Shown piece after piece: positions 19,067-26,689 of a stretch of DNA of 64,000 nucleotides. Every line of letters starts with the position of its first letter. The stretch's first letter is position 1. The stretch is from assembly GCF_025148785.1 (NCBI RefSeq), contig NZ_CP102271.1, forward strand, positions 1,915,972 through 1,979,971, in the 5' to 3' direction. The DNA is from Catenibacterium mitsuokai. GTDB taxonomy: Bacteria; Bacillota_I; Bacilli_A; Erysipelotrichales; Coprobacillaceae. The notes under the pieces were generated by a model. That model was not told the DNA's origin and searched no databases. It was given only the letters and a program-made list of their open reading frames with translations. The position numbers were made by a program, and so were the translations under genes.

Positions 19067-19098
19067 AAAAAAAATAACCGTTTTCAAGGAAATGGTTA
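19067..19098 (-). terminator. Probable terminator of the RpiR gene
   Basis: TAACC and GGTTA flank complementary AT-rich arms on the minus strand and are followed by eight T. It separates the regulator from the pilus operon. Confidence 0.65.
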
Positions 19099-19119
19099 CA
19101 TGTTACATTTTTTGTAACA
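19094..19119. promoter_or_regulatory. Inverted repeat TGTTACA-N5-TGTAACA, possible operator
   Basis: A perfect 7+7 palindrome at 19101-19119, with a third half-site GGTTACA at 19094-19100. It lies between the RpiR stop codon and the pilus promoter. It could be an operator or part of a 3-prime hairpin. Confidence 0.4.
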
Positions 19120-19122
19120 ATA

Positions 19123-19836
19123 TTACTTTGTTAATTCGTAAGCTAATTTTTCTATCGCATAAAGCATAGGAACTCCAGAATATATTTTTCCTAGCATAAC
19201 GTTACCATCAGAAATATGAATCACTTCATCACATAAATGTTCCATACTTCCCATGTTATTGTTTGAAAGCATAATAATAATATAGTTCTTATTCTTATAA
19301 CGATAGATTTCTTCAAAAAGAAGCTTTTTTTGTCGCTGTTCATAAAATGCAATGATGACTCCCTGATGTCCTTCAGCAACTCTCTGCACAGGATAAGCAG
19401 CTCCATCCACCCCGTAACAATAATATCCTACATGACTTAATAAACGTGATGTATACTTTGCAAAATCACTATTAATCCCTATACCAAGAGTAAGAATTGA
19501 ATCAGACTGCTTAATAATCGCAGCTGATCTGTGAATGCTTTCCAAATAATCAGATGATTTCACTCTTTCTATAAAGCTAGCAAATTGATCACTCACATCA
19601 TCTTCTTTAGTCTCCTGTGCCTCAACATGCTCTTTCAATCTATACTTTAATTCTGTAAAACCTTCACACCCCATCTTCTTACAAAAACGCATGATTGTTG
19701 CTGTAGATACATGTGTATAATTAGCTAATTCACGAATACTTGCATTTAATACCTTCTTTGTGTTTTTCACAACATAATTGTAAACATAAGCTTCAGTCTC
19801 ATTAAGACTTTCCACCTGACTGTAAGTAAATTCCAA
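19123..19836 (-). CDS. RpiR/MurR-family transcriptional regulator
   Basis: Cytoplasmic regulator of 237 residues. An N-terminal HTH_6 domain (about 20-75: LNASIRELANYTHVSTATIMRFCKKMGC) precedes a SIS sugar-phosphate-binding domain (about 100-230: SDSILTLGIGINSDFAKYTSRLLSHVGY). The SIS domain is expected to sense a phosphorylated sugar. The gene is oriented like the pilus operon but separated from it by a terminator and an inverted repeat. I see no sugar catabolic partner next to it. Regulation of the pilus or of the amylase is possible but not shown. Confidence 0.9.
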   Translation of the reverse strand: MEFTYSQVESLNETEAYVYNYVVKNTKKVLNASIRELANYTHVSTATIMRFCKKMGCEGFTELKYRLKEHVEAQETKEDDVSDQFASFIERVKSSDYLESIHRSAAIIKQSDSILTLGIGINSDFAKYTSRLLSHVGYYCYGVDGAAYPVQRVAEGHQGVIIAFYEQRQKKLLFEEIYRYKNKNYIIIMLSNNNMGSMEHLCDEVIHISDGNVMLGKIYSGVPMLYAIEKLAYELTK

Positions 19837-20003
19837 TAGACTTCTCCCTTTCTTTTCTTATCTAGAATATTCTCAACTAATAGTTATTAATATATTACTT
19901 TACTACAGTTCACATTTAGAATTTAGGTATTTTCAAAATTTGCAAAAATATTTTATTCATAGTTATATATATATATATATAAGTCGCAATTCGACACATG
20001 AAA

Positions 20004-21401
20004 CTACTTACAGACAATATAAAGATTTAATGATGCTGCATCACAGATGAATTCTCCATAGCCATCTATAATATCGATTATGTGTTTACCATCTGTCATG
20101 CATTTATATTGTTTACCTACAAACATACGTTTTGTACCCCCTTTACTATTGGTTAATATCACTGCAAGTCCTGTTTCATAAGTCCATCCAATAACATCAG
20201 GATCATCTATATAATCATGTCTGATTCCTTCTACATATTGTTTTCTTAGTTTCATCATCTTATCTAACAATTCTTTCTTTGATGAAATATGATCGTGAGG
20301 TATACCATAATAATCTCCATAGAAGATACATGGATAACCTTCTTGTCTAAGTAATATACAGGCATATGCTTGTGGTTTAAACCAATCCTCAATAAAAGAA
20401 GTTAAAGACTGTCCTGGCTGTGTATCATGGTTATCCACAAATGTGACAGCATACTTGTCATATCTTTGTACTAACGTATTATTGAAGATTTCTCGCATAT
20501 CATAATAGCCATTAGAATGACTCGCATCATAGAAATGATAATGTAAAGGAACATCAAATAGACTCATACAGAAGTGTGTAGATTCGAGATAGTGACATAT
20601 ATGGTCTATGTCTCCCCAGTATTCCCCTACAGAAAAGAGTTCTTTTTTTGAATGCTGGCGCATTGTAGTGATCCAATGTTCATAAAAAGAAGAGTCTATA
20701 TGTTTAATTGCATCACATCGAAAGCCATCTAGATGTGTTATATCTTTATACCATAGCCCCCAGTTAATTGCTTCTTTGACTACTTCAGGATTGTTGTAGT
20801 CTAAGTCTGCTCCCATCAAGTAATCATAGTTATCATATTCATCATCTACATTCTCACTGAAATGTTTCCCTTTGAATAAATAAAGACCTTTTTGATGTTT
20901 AGAGGCATCGTAGTCCACACTTGTGAAGTGTGAGGCATTATAGGTAAAGTCTGAATATTTATGTCTTGATGGAAATGAGAAATAGGTGGAAGCACGAATA
21001 ACTCTTTTTCTTTTAGAAACTTTATGTCTATGATAGGCATCTACTTTATATGCAATGACCTGTTCCATCCCATCTGCACCAATTAAATGATTAAGTACGA
21101 TATCTGCATAGACATCTATACCGAATAGATGAAACATCTTTATACACCAGAGGTATTCTTTCTTCGTGCCATATTTGGTACGGATTGTGTTTTTACTATT
21201 GAATTCTCCTAAGTCATAATGGTCATAGACACCATAGCCTGTATCATTGACACCATTTGCTCCTTTATAAGCAGGAGGAAGCCATATAGCGGTAATACCT
21301 GCTTTTTTAAGTTTATACGCATTGACTCTGAGTATTTTCCACAAATGCGGACTTGAGGGGAGATACCACTCAAAGCCCTGCATCATAACACCTTTCTTCA
21401 T
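20004..21401 (-). CDS. Cytoplasmic alpha-amylase, GH13
   Basis: Hydrolyses alpha-1,4-glucan inside the cell. There is no signal peptide, so it would act on imported maltodextrin or glycogen. The protein has 465 residues. The (beta/alpha)8 barrel shows VYADIVLNHL (region I), GFRCDAIKHID with nucleophile Asp230 (II), SVGEYWGD with acid/base Glu260 (III) and FVDNHDTQPGQ with Asp326 (IV). The motif set resembles the GH13_5 liquefying-type intracellular enzymes. The ATG at 21401 has GAGGTG upstream; a longer frame lacks support. A TATAAT lies just upstream, and a cre-like site lies at 21480-21494. Confidence 0.95.
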   Translation of the reverse strand: MKKGVMMQGFEWYLPSSPHLWKILRVNAYKLKKAGITAIWLPPAYKGANGVNDTGYGVYDHYDLGEFNSKNTIRTKYGTKKEYLWCIKMFHLFGIDVYADIVLNHLIGADGMEQVIAYKVDAYHRHKVSKRKRVIRASTYFSFPSRHKYSDFTYNASHFTSVDYDASKHQKGLYLFKGKHFSENVDDEYDNYDYLMGADLDYNNPEVVKEAINWGLWYKDITHLDGFRCDAIKHIDSSFYEHWITTMRQHSKKELFSVGEYWGDIDHICHYLESTHFCMSLFDVPLHYHFYDASHSNGYYDMREIFNNTLVQRYDKYAVTFVDNHDTQPGQSLTSFIEDWFKPQAYACILLRQEGYPCIFYGDYYGIPHDHISSKKELLDKMMKLRKQYVEGIRHDYIDDPDVIGWTYETGLAVILTNSKGGTKRMFVGKQYKCMTDGKHIIDIIDGYGEFICDAASLNLYIVCK

Positions 21402-21479
21402 ATCATCACCTCTTCCAGTATTATAGCATGTTTGTGCACAAAGGATATTTAGAGAATGTATCACAAATGTATGGACAAT

Positions 21480-21494
21480 AAGAACCGCTTACAT
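21480..21494 (-). promoter_or_regulatory. cre-like site (one mismatch)
   Basis: Minus-strand ATGTAAGCGGTTCTT fits WTGNAANCGNWNNCW with one mismatch. It lies between the divergent amylase and membrane-protein genes, so CcpA could repress either. Short degenerate motifs like this arise by chance. Confidence 0.35.
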
Positions 21495-21505
21495 TTATGA
21501 TAACG

Positions 21506-21533
21506 TTGTATAAAAATATAAAAGAACTATAAT
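21506..21533 (+). promoter_or_regulatory. Sigma-A promoter of the membrane protein gene at 21555
   Basis: TTGTAT (21506-21511) and TATAAT (21528-21533) with 16-base spacing, 21 bases upstream of the ATG. Confidence 0.7.
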
Positions 21534-21554
21534 AATAGGAAGGGAGTGAGTCTT

Positions 21555-22343
21555 ATGAAGAAGAAGTATGAAGCATTGGCTATAAGCTTCTTAGTAGTGA
21601 ATATGATATATAGTCATGGTGTTGTGCATTTACAGCCTTCTATTGGGGATGAGATAGTCGGAATGCTGTATAATTTGTTTCATTTATTTGAATATAATAC
21701 GATTAATGCACCTTTTGGGCTAAGTGCTTTTTGTTTTCTTATTGGAATGGCTGGTTCTTTTGTAATGGCAATATGTGGTGTGCATTCACATAATTCTATT
21801 TCTATACTACAAGGAATATTAAGTTTAATACAGGGCTTACTTGGCACGATTGTCATGATTGTTTTTCTTCATGATCGTCATTTGATAGATAAAGAGTTAG
21901 TTGGAACTTTAGGAACACTCACTACAATCACAATACTTGTTGTATTATGTAATGCGATATTAAGTGTTCTTGTAGAGATGGATGTAAGAAATCATATACA
22001 GATCTTTGATCGTGCTTTATTGAAACCTTTAATGAGTAATTTGTCGCTTTCTATATTATTTCTTTCAATGACACTTGTTGCCTATGCGACAATGTATTTA
22101 CTGCCAGTGAGAAGTATCTGTCAGCTGTTTGGATTGAATTTAGTACTATTAACAGGAGTATTAGGATGTTTTTCTATAGGTATGAGTGCATTACTCAGAA
22201 AGGTTAATACGACTTATATGATTTGTGGTAGTCTTATGGTTCTTGTATGTTTATTTAGTTTTATGAGATTTCATATAATTGCCTGCTTATTAACTGTTAT
22301 CAGTTTAATAATATGTATAAGGAATAAACCTGTGAAGGTATAG
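21555..22343 (+). CDS. Polytopic membrane protein, function unknown
   Basis: I do not recognise this 262-residue protein. It is almost entirely hydrophobic, with about eight predicted membrane spans separated by short loops (for example LSAFCFLIGMAGSFVMAI, LIQGLLGTIVMIVFL, LFGLNLVLLTGVLGCF). No enzyme motif is visible. The ATG at 21555 is preferred over the in-frame GTG at 21546 because GGGAG is correctly placed for it. It is a single-gene unit with its own promoter and terminator, divergent from the alpha-amylase gene. Confidence 0.75.
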   Translation: MKKKYEALAISFLVVNMIYSHGVVHLQPSIGDEIVGMLYNLFHLFEYNTINAPFGLSAFCFLIGMAGSFVMAICGVHSHNSISILQGILSLIQGLLGTIVMIVFLHDRHLIDKELVGTLGTLTTITILVVLCNAILSVLVEMDVRNHIQIFDRALLKPLMSNLSLSILFLSMTLVAYATMYLLPVRSICQLFGLNLVLLTGVLGCFSIGMSALLRKVNTTYMICGSLMVLVCLFSFMRFHIIACLLTVISLIICIRNKPVKV

Positions 22344-22366
22344 AGGAGTTGATCTCCTCTTTTATT
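22342..22366 (+). terminator. Rho-independent terminator
   Basis: AGAGGAG and CTCCTCT pair around TTGAT and are followed by TTTATTTT. The stem starts at the stop codon of the membrane protein gene. Confidence 0.85.
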
Positions 22367-22371
22367 TTCAC

Positions 22372-22403
22372 AAAAAAACTTCAAGACAATCATGCCTTGA
22401 AGT
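22372..22403 (-). terminator. Rho-independent terminator of the 28-codon gene
   Basis: Minus-strand ACTTCAAG and CTTGAAGT form the closing stem of a longer hairpin and are followed by seven T. Confidence 0.85.
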
Positions 22404-22439
22404 CATCTTTAAGATTTTAACGCTAAGCGATATGAAATT

Positions 22440-22526
22440 TCATCCAGCAATACATAAACAGGGATAGGATACCGTAAGTAATGGTTGTATAACTTCGATT
22501 AATAATGCAGCAATTTTGTATTTCAT
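22440..22526 (-). CDS. Putative 28-residue hydrophobic peptide
   Basis: A short reading frame that I support from its signals, not from homology. A perfect AGGAGG lies ten bases before the ATG, a promoter with an overlapping inverted repeat lies at 22562-22593, and a strong terminator follows. The peptide begins MKYKIAALLIEVIQPLL and ends SYPCLCIAG: a basic start, a hydrophobic stretch, two cysteines in CLC, and no acidic tail. It is a separate unit because a terminator ends lysC upstream. A membrane peptide, toxin or signalling peptide are possibilities. A small RNA is the main alternative. Confidence 0.55.
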   Translation of the reverse strand: MKYKIAALLIEVIQPLLTVSYPCLCIAG

Positions 22527-22561
22527 ATAAATATATCCTCCTTTGTTTATGAATTGCCTAT

Positions 22562-22593
22562 ATATTAACACGCTTTTATGAGTGTGTCACTCA
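22562..22593 (-). promoter_or_regulatory. Promoter and overlapping TGAGTG-TGT-CACTCA operator of the 28-codon gene
   Basis: Minus-strand GTGACA (22585-22590) and TAATAT (22562-22567) are 17 bases apart. A perfect 6-3-6 inverted repeat at 22579-22593 covers the -35 element, the classic position for a repressor. Confidence 0.55.
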
Positions 22594-22600
22594 ATGTTAT

Positions 22601-22633
22601 AAAAAAAATAGAGAAGCGATTTGCTTCTCTATT
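22601..22633 (-). terminator. Rho-independent terminator of lysC
   Basis: AATAGAGAAGC pairs with GCTTCTCTATT and eight T follow. The stem overlaps the last lysC codons. Confidence 0.9.
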
Positions 22634-23954
22634 CGTCGTCTTCACTTGTAATGAATTCATCATAGATGGCTTTGATAGCTGGTTTGAAATAACAGTTTCT
22701 TACCCCTACGATGATATTCAATTCTGATGAACCCTGGTCAATCATCTTAACGTTGATGTTTTCTTTCGCAAGTGCTTTAAATACTCTTGCTGAAGTACCA
22801 CGGCTGTCCTTCATACCACGACCTACGACCGCAATTAAGGCTAAATCAGATTCTAAGACAATATAGTCAGGCTGTACAGCACGATGTAATCCTGCAAGGA
22901 TGGCCTGTTCTTTTTCAATGAAGTCATCGCTGTTCACAATGATAGTCATTGTATCGATACCTGAAGGCATATGTTCAAATGAAAGACCATGCTCTTCAAA
23001 TACCTGTAGTACTTTACGACCAAAACCGATTTCACTGTTCATCATGTCTTTTTCAATCATGACAGTCGCAAAACCTGTTTTACCTGCAATACCTGTAATA
23101 ACGTGGTCTGGTTTATGACAAGTACTTTCTACAATGAGAGTACCCGCATCTTCTGGACTGTTGGTATTCTTGATTAAGATAGGAATACCTTCATTTCTTA
23201 CTGGGAAGATGGAATTTTGATGTAGAACACTTGCACCCATATAAGATAATTCTCTTAATTCTTTGTAAGTGATTGTCGCAATTGGTTTAGGATCCTTGAC
23301 AATACGTGGATCCGCAATAAGGAATCCTGATACATCTGTCCAGTTCTCATAAAGATCTGCACAGGCACATTTCGCAACGATACTACCAGTAACATCACTA
23401 CCACCTCTAGAGAAGGCTTTAATGCGCCCTGATTCATCATTTAATTGACCATAGAATCCTGGAACGACTGCATAGTCATGTTCAGATAAAGCTTTTGTGA
23501 GAGCTGCATCTGTTTTCTTTTCATCATATCTACCATGCTTATCGATATAAATAACATCTGCCGCATCAATAAAGTCAAAGCCTAAATAATTAGCTAACAC
23601 TTTACCATTTAAATATTCACCACGTGAAATTGTATAATCAAAACTGTTCTGTTTCTTAATTTCTTCTTTAATTTCTTTAAAGTCTTCTTCTAAAGAAATA
23701 TCAAGACCTAGTTCAGTAATGATTCCATTGTAACGTGCTTTGATTCTGTCATAGATTTCTTCAAAATCATCTTTGTTGTGATGTGAATAGGCAAGAATCA
23801 ATAAATCTGTTACTTTTGTATCTTCTTTATTTCTTTTCCCAGGGGCACTGGGAACTACATAATGACGATCAGTATCTTCTAGAACGATGTCATGTACTTT
23901 TTTAAACTGAGTTGCGCTGGCTAACGATGAGCCACCAAATTTAACCACTTTCAT
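22629..23954 (-). CDS. lysC: Aspartate kinase
   Basis: Phosphorylates aspartate, the first step to lysine, threonine and methionine. The 441-residue protein has the kinase domain opening with VKFGGSSLA (residues 3-11), FSRGGSDVTGSIVAK near residue 195, and two C-terminal ACT-type segments (TGIAGKTGFATVMIEKDMMNS; AVVGRGMKDSRGTSARVFKAL) that give feedback control. The ATG at 23954 has GAGGTGG upstream; a longer frame lacks one. It is monocistronic, with its own promoter (TTGATT-17-TAATCT at 23985-24013) and terminator. There is no room for a lysine riboswitch. The effector amino acid cannot be read from sequence. Confidence 0.95.
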   Translation of the reverse strand: MKVVKFGGSSLASATQFKKVHDIVLEDTDRHYVVPSAPGKRNKEDTKVTDLLILAYSHHNKDDFEEIYDRIKARYNGIITELGLDISLEEDFKEIKEEIKKQNSFDYTISRGEYLNGKVLANYLGFDFIDAADVIYIDKHGRYDEKKTDAALTKALSEHDYAVVPGFYGQLNDESGRIKAFSRGGSDVTGSIVAKCACADLYENWTDVSGFLIADPRIVKDPKPIATITYKELRELSYMGASVLHQNSIFPVRNEGIPILIKNTNSPEDAGTLIVESTCHKPDHVITGIAGKTGFATVMIEKDMMNSEIGFGRKVLQVFEEHGLSFEHMPSGIDTMTIIVNSDDFIEKEQAILAGLHRAVQPDYIVLESDLALIAVVGRGMKDSRGTSARVFKALAKENINVKMIDQGSSELNIIVGVRNCYFKPAIKAIYDEFITSEDDE

Positions 23955-23984
23955 ATCTTTATTCCACCTCACACTTTTGTATAA

Positions 23985-24013
23985 AGATTACATGATTTGG
24001 CTAAACTAATCAA
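23985..24013 (-). promoter_or_regulatory. Sigma-A promoter of lysC
   Basis: Minus-strand TTGATT (24008-24013) and TAATCT (23985-23990) with 17-base spacing. Confidence 0.6.
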
Positions 24014-24025
24014 TATATTTTTTGC

Positions 24026-24616
24026 TTAATTCGAATATTTTTTCAAAATAACTTCAATTTTCTTATAAGAAATAAATGTTATAATTGAAATAACACCATA
24101 TTTAAAGAGATTGAATGGAACAAGTGATGCAATAACCATAGTTGTCATATCTTTTACTAATGGATTGATCTTAGAGAACATACCGATGATGGCTTCTGTA
24201 GACATACCAAATAGTTTTGCATACATTGGGAACATCACTAATAGGTTTGATGCAATCGCAAATAAGCTTGTTGCAACAGTTGCAAGTGCCATACCTATTA
24301 CAGCGCCCTTCTTAGTACGATGCTTTCTATAATATAAGCAGGCTACTCCCATATAACATACGCTTAGTAAGAAGTTAGATGCTTCTCCTACAAACATAGT
24401 AGTAGTTGGTTTAAAGAGAAGGTTTAAGACAATCTTTAAGAATGCGATTAATACACCAGTAAGTGGGCCGAATACAAATCCACCAATTAATACTGGAAAA
24501 TCTGAGAAATCAAATTTAATAAACATTGGTACCAAAGGTACATTGAAGTCTAGTACCATAAGAATTGCAGCTAATGCACCAAGTAGAGCTGCCATTACTA
24601 GTTTTTTAGTTTTCAT
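24026..24616 (-). CDS. ribU: ECF transporter S component, riboflavin-specific
   Basis: Membrane substrate-binding subunit that captures riboflavin and pairs with a shared ECF ATPase module, which is not in this window. The 196-residue protein has about six membrane spans, with the RibU-like segment FDFSDFPVLIGGFVFGPLTGVLIAFLKIVLNLLF in the N-terminal third. Substrate assignment rests on both this signature and the FMN riboswitch directly upstream. The gene is a single unit on the minus strand, ending just before the lysC promoter. Confidence 0.93.
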   Translation of the reverse strand: MKTKKLVMAALLGALAAILMVLDFNVPLVPMFIKFDFSDFPVLIGGFVFGPLTGVLIAFLKIVLNLLFKPTTTMFVGEASNFLLSVCYMGVACLYYRKHRTKKGAVIGMALATVATSLFAIASNLLVMFPMYAKLFGMSTEAIIGMFSKINPLVKDMTTMVIASLVPFNLFKYGVISIITFISYKKIEVILKKYSN

Positions 24617-24635
24617 TTTTGCCTCTTTCTATGGC

Positions 24636-24671
24636 GAAAAAAAATCTCCTATATATATCTTATAGGAGATT
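24636..24671 (-). terminator. FMN riboswitch expression-platform terminator
   Basis: Minus-strand AATCTCCTATA and its complement TATAGGAGATT form a stem followed by eight T, between the aptamer and ribU. Ligand binding should favour this terminator. Confidence 0.85.
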
Positions 24672-24693
24672 GAAAAAGTCATTTCATAAAAAC

Positions 24694-24806
24694 GCCATCT
24701 TTTTCCATCCGGACTATACCGTCGGTACTGGAATTACACCAGTTCATGCTTTACGCTCGCGGACTATCACCGCCGATCAGGAATTTCACCTGCCCCAAAG
24801 ATACAA
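24694..24806 (-). promoter_or_regulatory. FMN riboswitch (RFN element)
   Basis: On the minus strand the conserved blocks appear in order: GGGGCAGGTGAAATTCC, GATCGGCGGTGATAGTCCGCGA, the variable arm with CTGGTGTAATTCCAG, then ACCGACGGTATAGTCCGGATG. They match the RFN aptamer closely. It senses FMN and turns off the riboflavin transporter gene ribU. Confidence 0.96.
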
Positions 24807-24906
24807 TAACTATTATAGAAGTGTTATATGAGGTTGTCAACATATACAAAAGGTCTTTAAAAACGATCTAAAGTGAAAAGTTAAATTCCACTTTAGGCGG
24901 GTCAAA

Positions 24907-24997
24907 GTTGCGTTTAGTCTTTCACATCTTTCCAGTTGATTTTACTCTTACAGTTGAATTTACTTTTACACCTTCAAAAGTTGAATTTACTCTTACA
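24907..24997 (+). repeat. Subterminal direct repeats inside the IS30 element
   Basis: Copies related to GTTGAATTTACTCTTACA start at 24907 (degenerate), 24935, 24953 and 24980. A fifth relative, GTGGAATTTAGTCTTACA, begins near 26387 by the other end. They also resemble the inner part of the terminal repeats. Confidence 0.7.
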
Positions 24998-25050
24998 GGT
25001 ATATAATTACCGTGATGTCTGTTTCTCTATTTCATGAAAGGCTGATTATC

Positions 25051-26325
25051 ATGGCTAAATCAAATAAGAATTTACATCTTACTCTTTCAGAAAGACAAAT
25101 CATTGAGAGAGGGATAGAAAATGGTGCTACCAAGGCTTCTATCGCTGCAACTCTTGGGAAGGATAAATCAACTATAGGCAAAGAAATAAAGGCACATAGA
25201 AAACATTCACATTACTGCAGTTTTGATCCTGCATGTGCCAACAAGGACAGATGCAAGCATCATCATGTATGTAAGGATTGTGCTGATTTGGTAGTTTTTA
25301 AATGCAAGCGAAGAGACAGATCTCCTGGTGCCTGCAACGGGTGTCCTAAATTCCAGCACTGTAGATTTGACAAGTTCACATATTCTGCAGATCTCGCCAA
25401 TAAGGAATATATGGCTGATCTCATTGAATCAAGAGAAGGAATAAACATGACATACAGCGAACTTAAGGCTTTAGCTGATGTCATTGTCCCTCTTGTTAAG
25501 AAGGGTCATTCACCATATCAGATCATCACTTCTCATCCTGAACTGAATATTTCTGAAAAGACATTATACAATTACATAGAATCTGGCGTATTTAGACAGT
25601 TCGGCCTGCTTGATATTGACTTAAGAGTCAAGACAAGAAGAATATCAAAGAAGGATTCTGTCAAATATAAAAAAAGAGAAGACAGAAAGTTCCTGATAGG
25701 CCGCACCTATAAGGATTTCATCTCATATACTGACGATCATGACAACGTTAGTATTGTCGAGATGGATACCGTCTACAATGGGCAAAGCGGTCCCTTCATG
25801 CAGACTTTTAAGTTCCTGTCTTACTCTTTCATGTTCATTATATACCATGAAGAGAAGACTGCAAAGGCTATGGTTGAAGGCGTAGCCCTTCTTGAATCAA
25901 TATTAGGAAAAAACCTTTTTGTAAAGGAAGTGGAGGTCATCAAGACAGATAGAGGTACTGAATTCTCAGATGCAGATGGACTAGAAAAGGACAATGATGG
26001 CAGCATGAGGACTCATGTCTTTTACTGTGATCCTATGCAATCATGCCAGAAAGGAAGTCTTGAGAACAACCACAAAGAGATACGTTACATATGCCCTAAA
26101 GAAGCAGATCTCAAGGATCTCGGTTTTGATTCACAGGAGAAGGCTAACCTCATGGCATCCCACATCAATTCCCAGCCAAAGGAGAACCTAAAAGGAAAGT
26201 CACCGCTGGAGATGATGGAGTTCCTAAGTCCAGATTTATATAAGAAATTCATAAAATTTGGAATCAAGAAAATAGAAAATGATGAAATAATTTTAAAACC
26301 ATATTTATTAAAAGAAGATAACTAA
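25051..26325 (+). CDS. IS30-family transposase
   Basis: DDE transposase of 424 residues. An N-terminal helix-turn-helix (LTLSERQIIERGIENGATKASIAATLGKDKSTIGKEIK) is followed by a cysteine-rich zinc-like cluster (residues about 55-105, with repeated CxxC spacing). The catalytic core shows VEMDTVYN (first Asp), KTDRGTEFSD (second Asp) and QKGSLENNHKEIR (Glu), the IS30 pattern. The frame is intact, so the element may be active. The ATG at 25051 has AAAGG upstream; the longer frame starts in the leader. Confidence 0.95.
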   Translation: MAKSNKNLHLTLSERQIIERGIENGATKASIAATLGKDKSTIGKEIKAHRKHSHYCSFDPACANKDRCKHHHVCKDCADLVVFKCKRRDRSPGACNGCPKFQHCRFDKFTYSADLANKEYMADLIESREGINMTYSELKALADVIVPLVKKGHSPYQIITSHPELNISEKTLYNYIESGVFRQFGLLDIDLRVKTRRISKKDSVKYKKREDRKFLIGRTYKDFISYTDDHDNVSIVEMDTVYNGQSGPFMQTFKFLSYSFMFIIYHEEKTAKAMVEGVALLESILGKNLFVKEVEVIKTDRGTEFSDADGLEKDNDGSMRTHVFYCDPMQSCQKGSLENNHKEIRYICPKEADLKDLGFDSQEKANLMASHINSQPKENLKGKSPLEMMEFLSPDLYKKFIKFGIKKIENDEIILKPYLLKEDN

Positions 26326-26689
26326 AATCATTCGGAGAATGTATGAAACATGAGATGCAGACTGACAATAGCACATGCAGTTAAAGTGGAATTTAGTCTT
26401 ACACCCGAAAAAAATGAACGAAATTCCATAGCTTTACTGCACCTTAAAATACAATGATTTCTGTGATTAAAGTCACACTTCTTATATACGTATGACTAAT
26501 TTCCATTTCTAAAACAAAAAGAATATCAGACTTAATATCCGATATTCTTATGAAAACATTATCCTGAACGAGTAAATTCCACAATTTTTTTGTTCCGTTT
26601 TAAAGTGGAATTTAACTTTTCACTTTAGCTCTTTAAAAACGATAACATATTCGATATAATGAAGAAGAATTAAAAAAGGTGGGTACAAT

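Larger units (their letters stand above)
24854..26643 (+). mobile_element. Complete IS30-family insertion sequence with flanking 14-bp repeats
   Basis: The element runs from about 24868 to 26629. Perfect 28-bp inverted repeats lie at 24868-24895 and 26601-26628. Identical 14-bp sequences TCTTTAAAAACGAT flank it (24854-24867 and 26630-26643). It carries one transposase gene. The left end has several subterminal direct repeats. A minus-strand hairpin with a T-rich tail at 26514-26549 may block read-through. The site is between ribU with its riboswitch and the gene at 26690; the right copy of the flanking repeat keeps sequence at the -35 of that gene. Apart from these features, 24807-25050 and 26326-26689 hold no gene. 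Confidence 0.92.

Noticed and set aside
19962-19982. AT dinucleotide tract near 19970 as a repeat element or attachment site
   Set aside because: It is a short simple repeat in an AT-rich spacer with no other supporting feature.
22440-22526. 28-codon peptide as an AgrD-type cyclic lactone precursor
   Set aside because: There is no acidic C-terminal recognition tail and no agrB, agrC or agrA gene nearby.
23955-24025. Possible lysine riboswitch before lysC
   Set aside because: The whole intergenic space is about 70 bases and contains a simple promoter; the aptamer is much longer.
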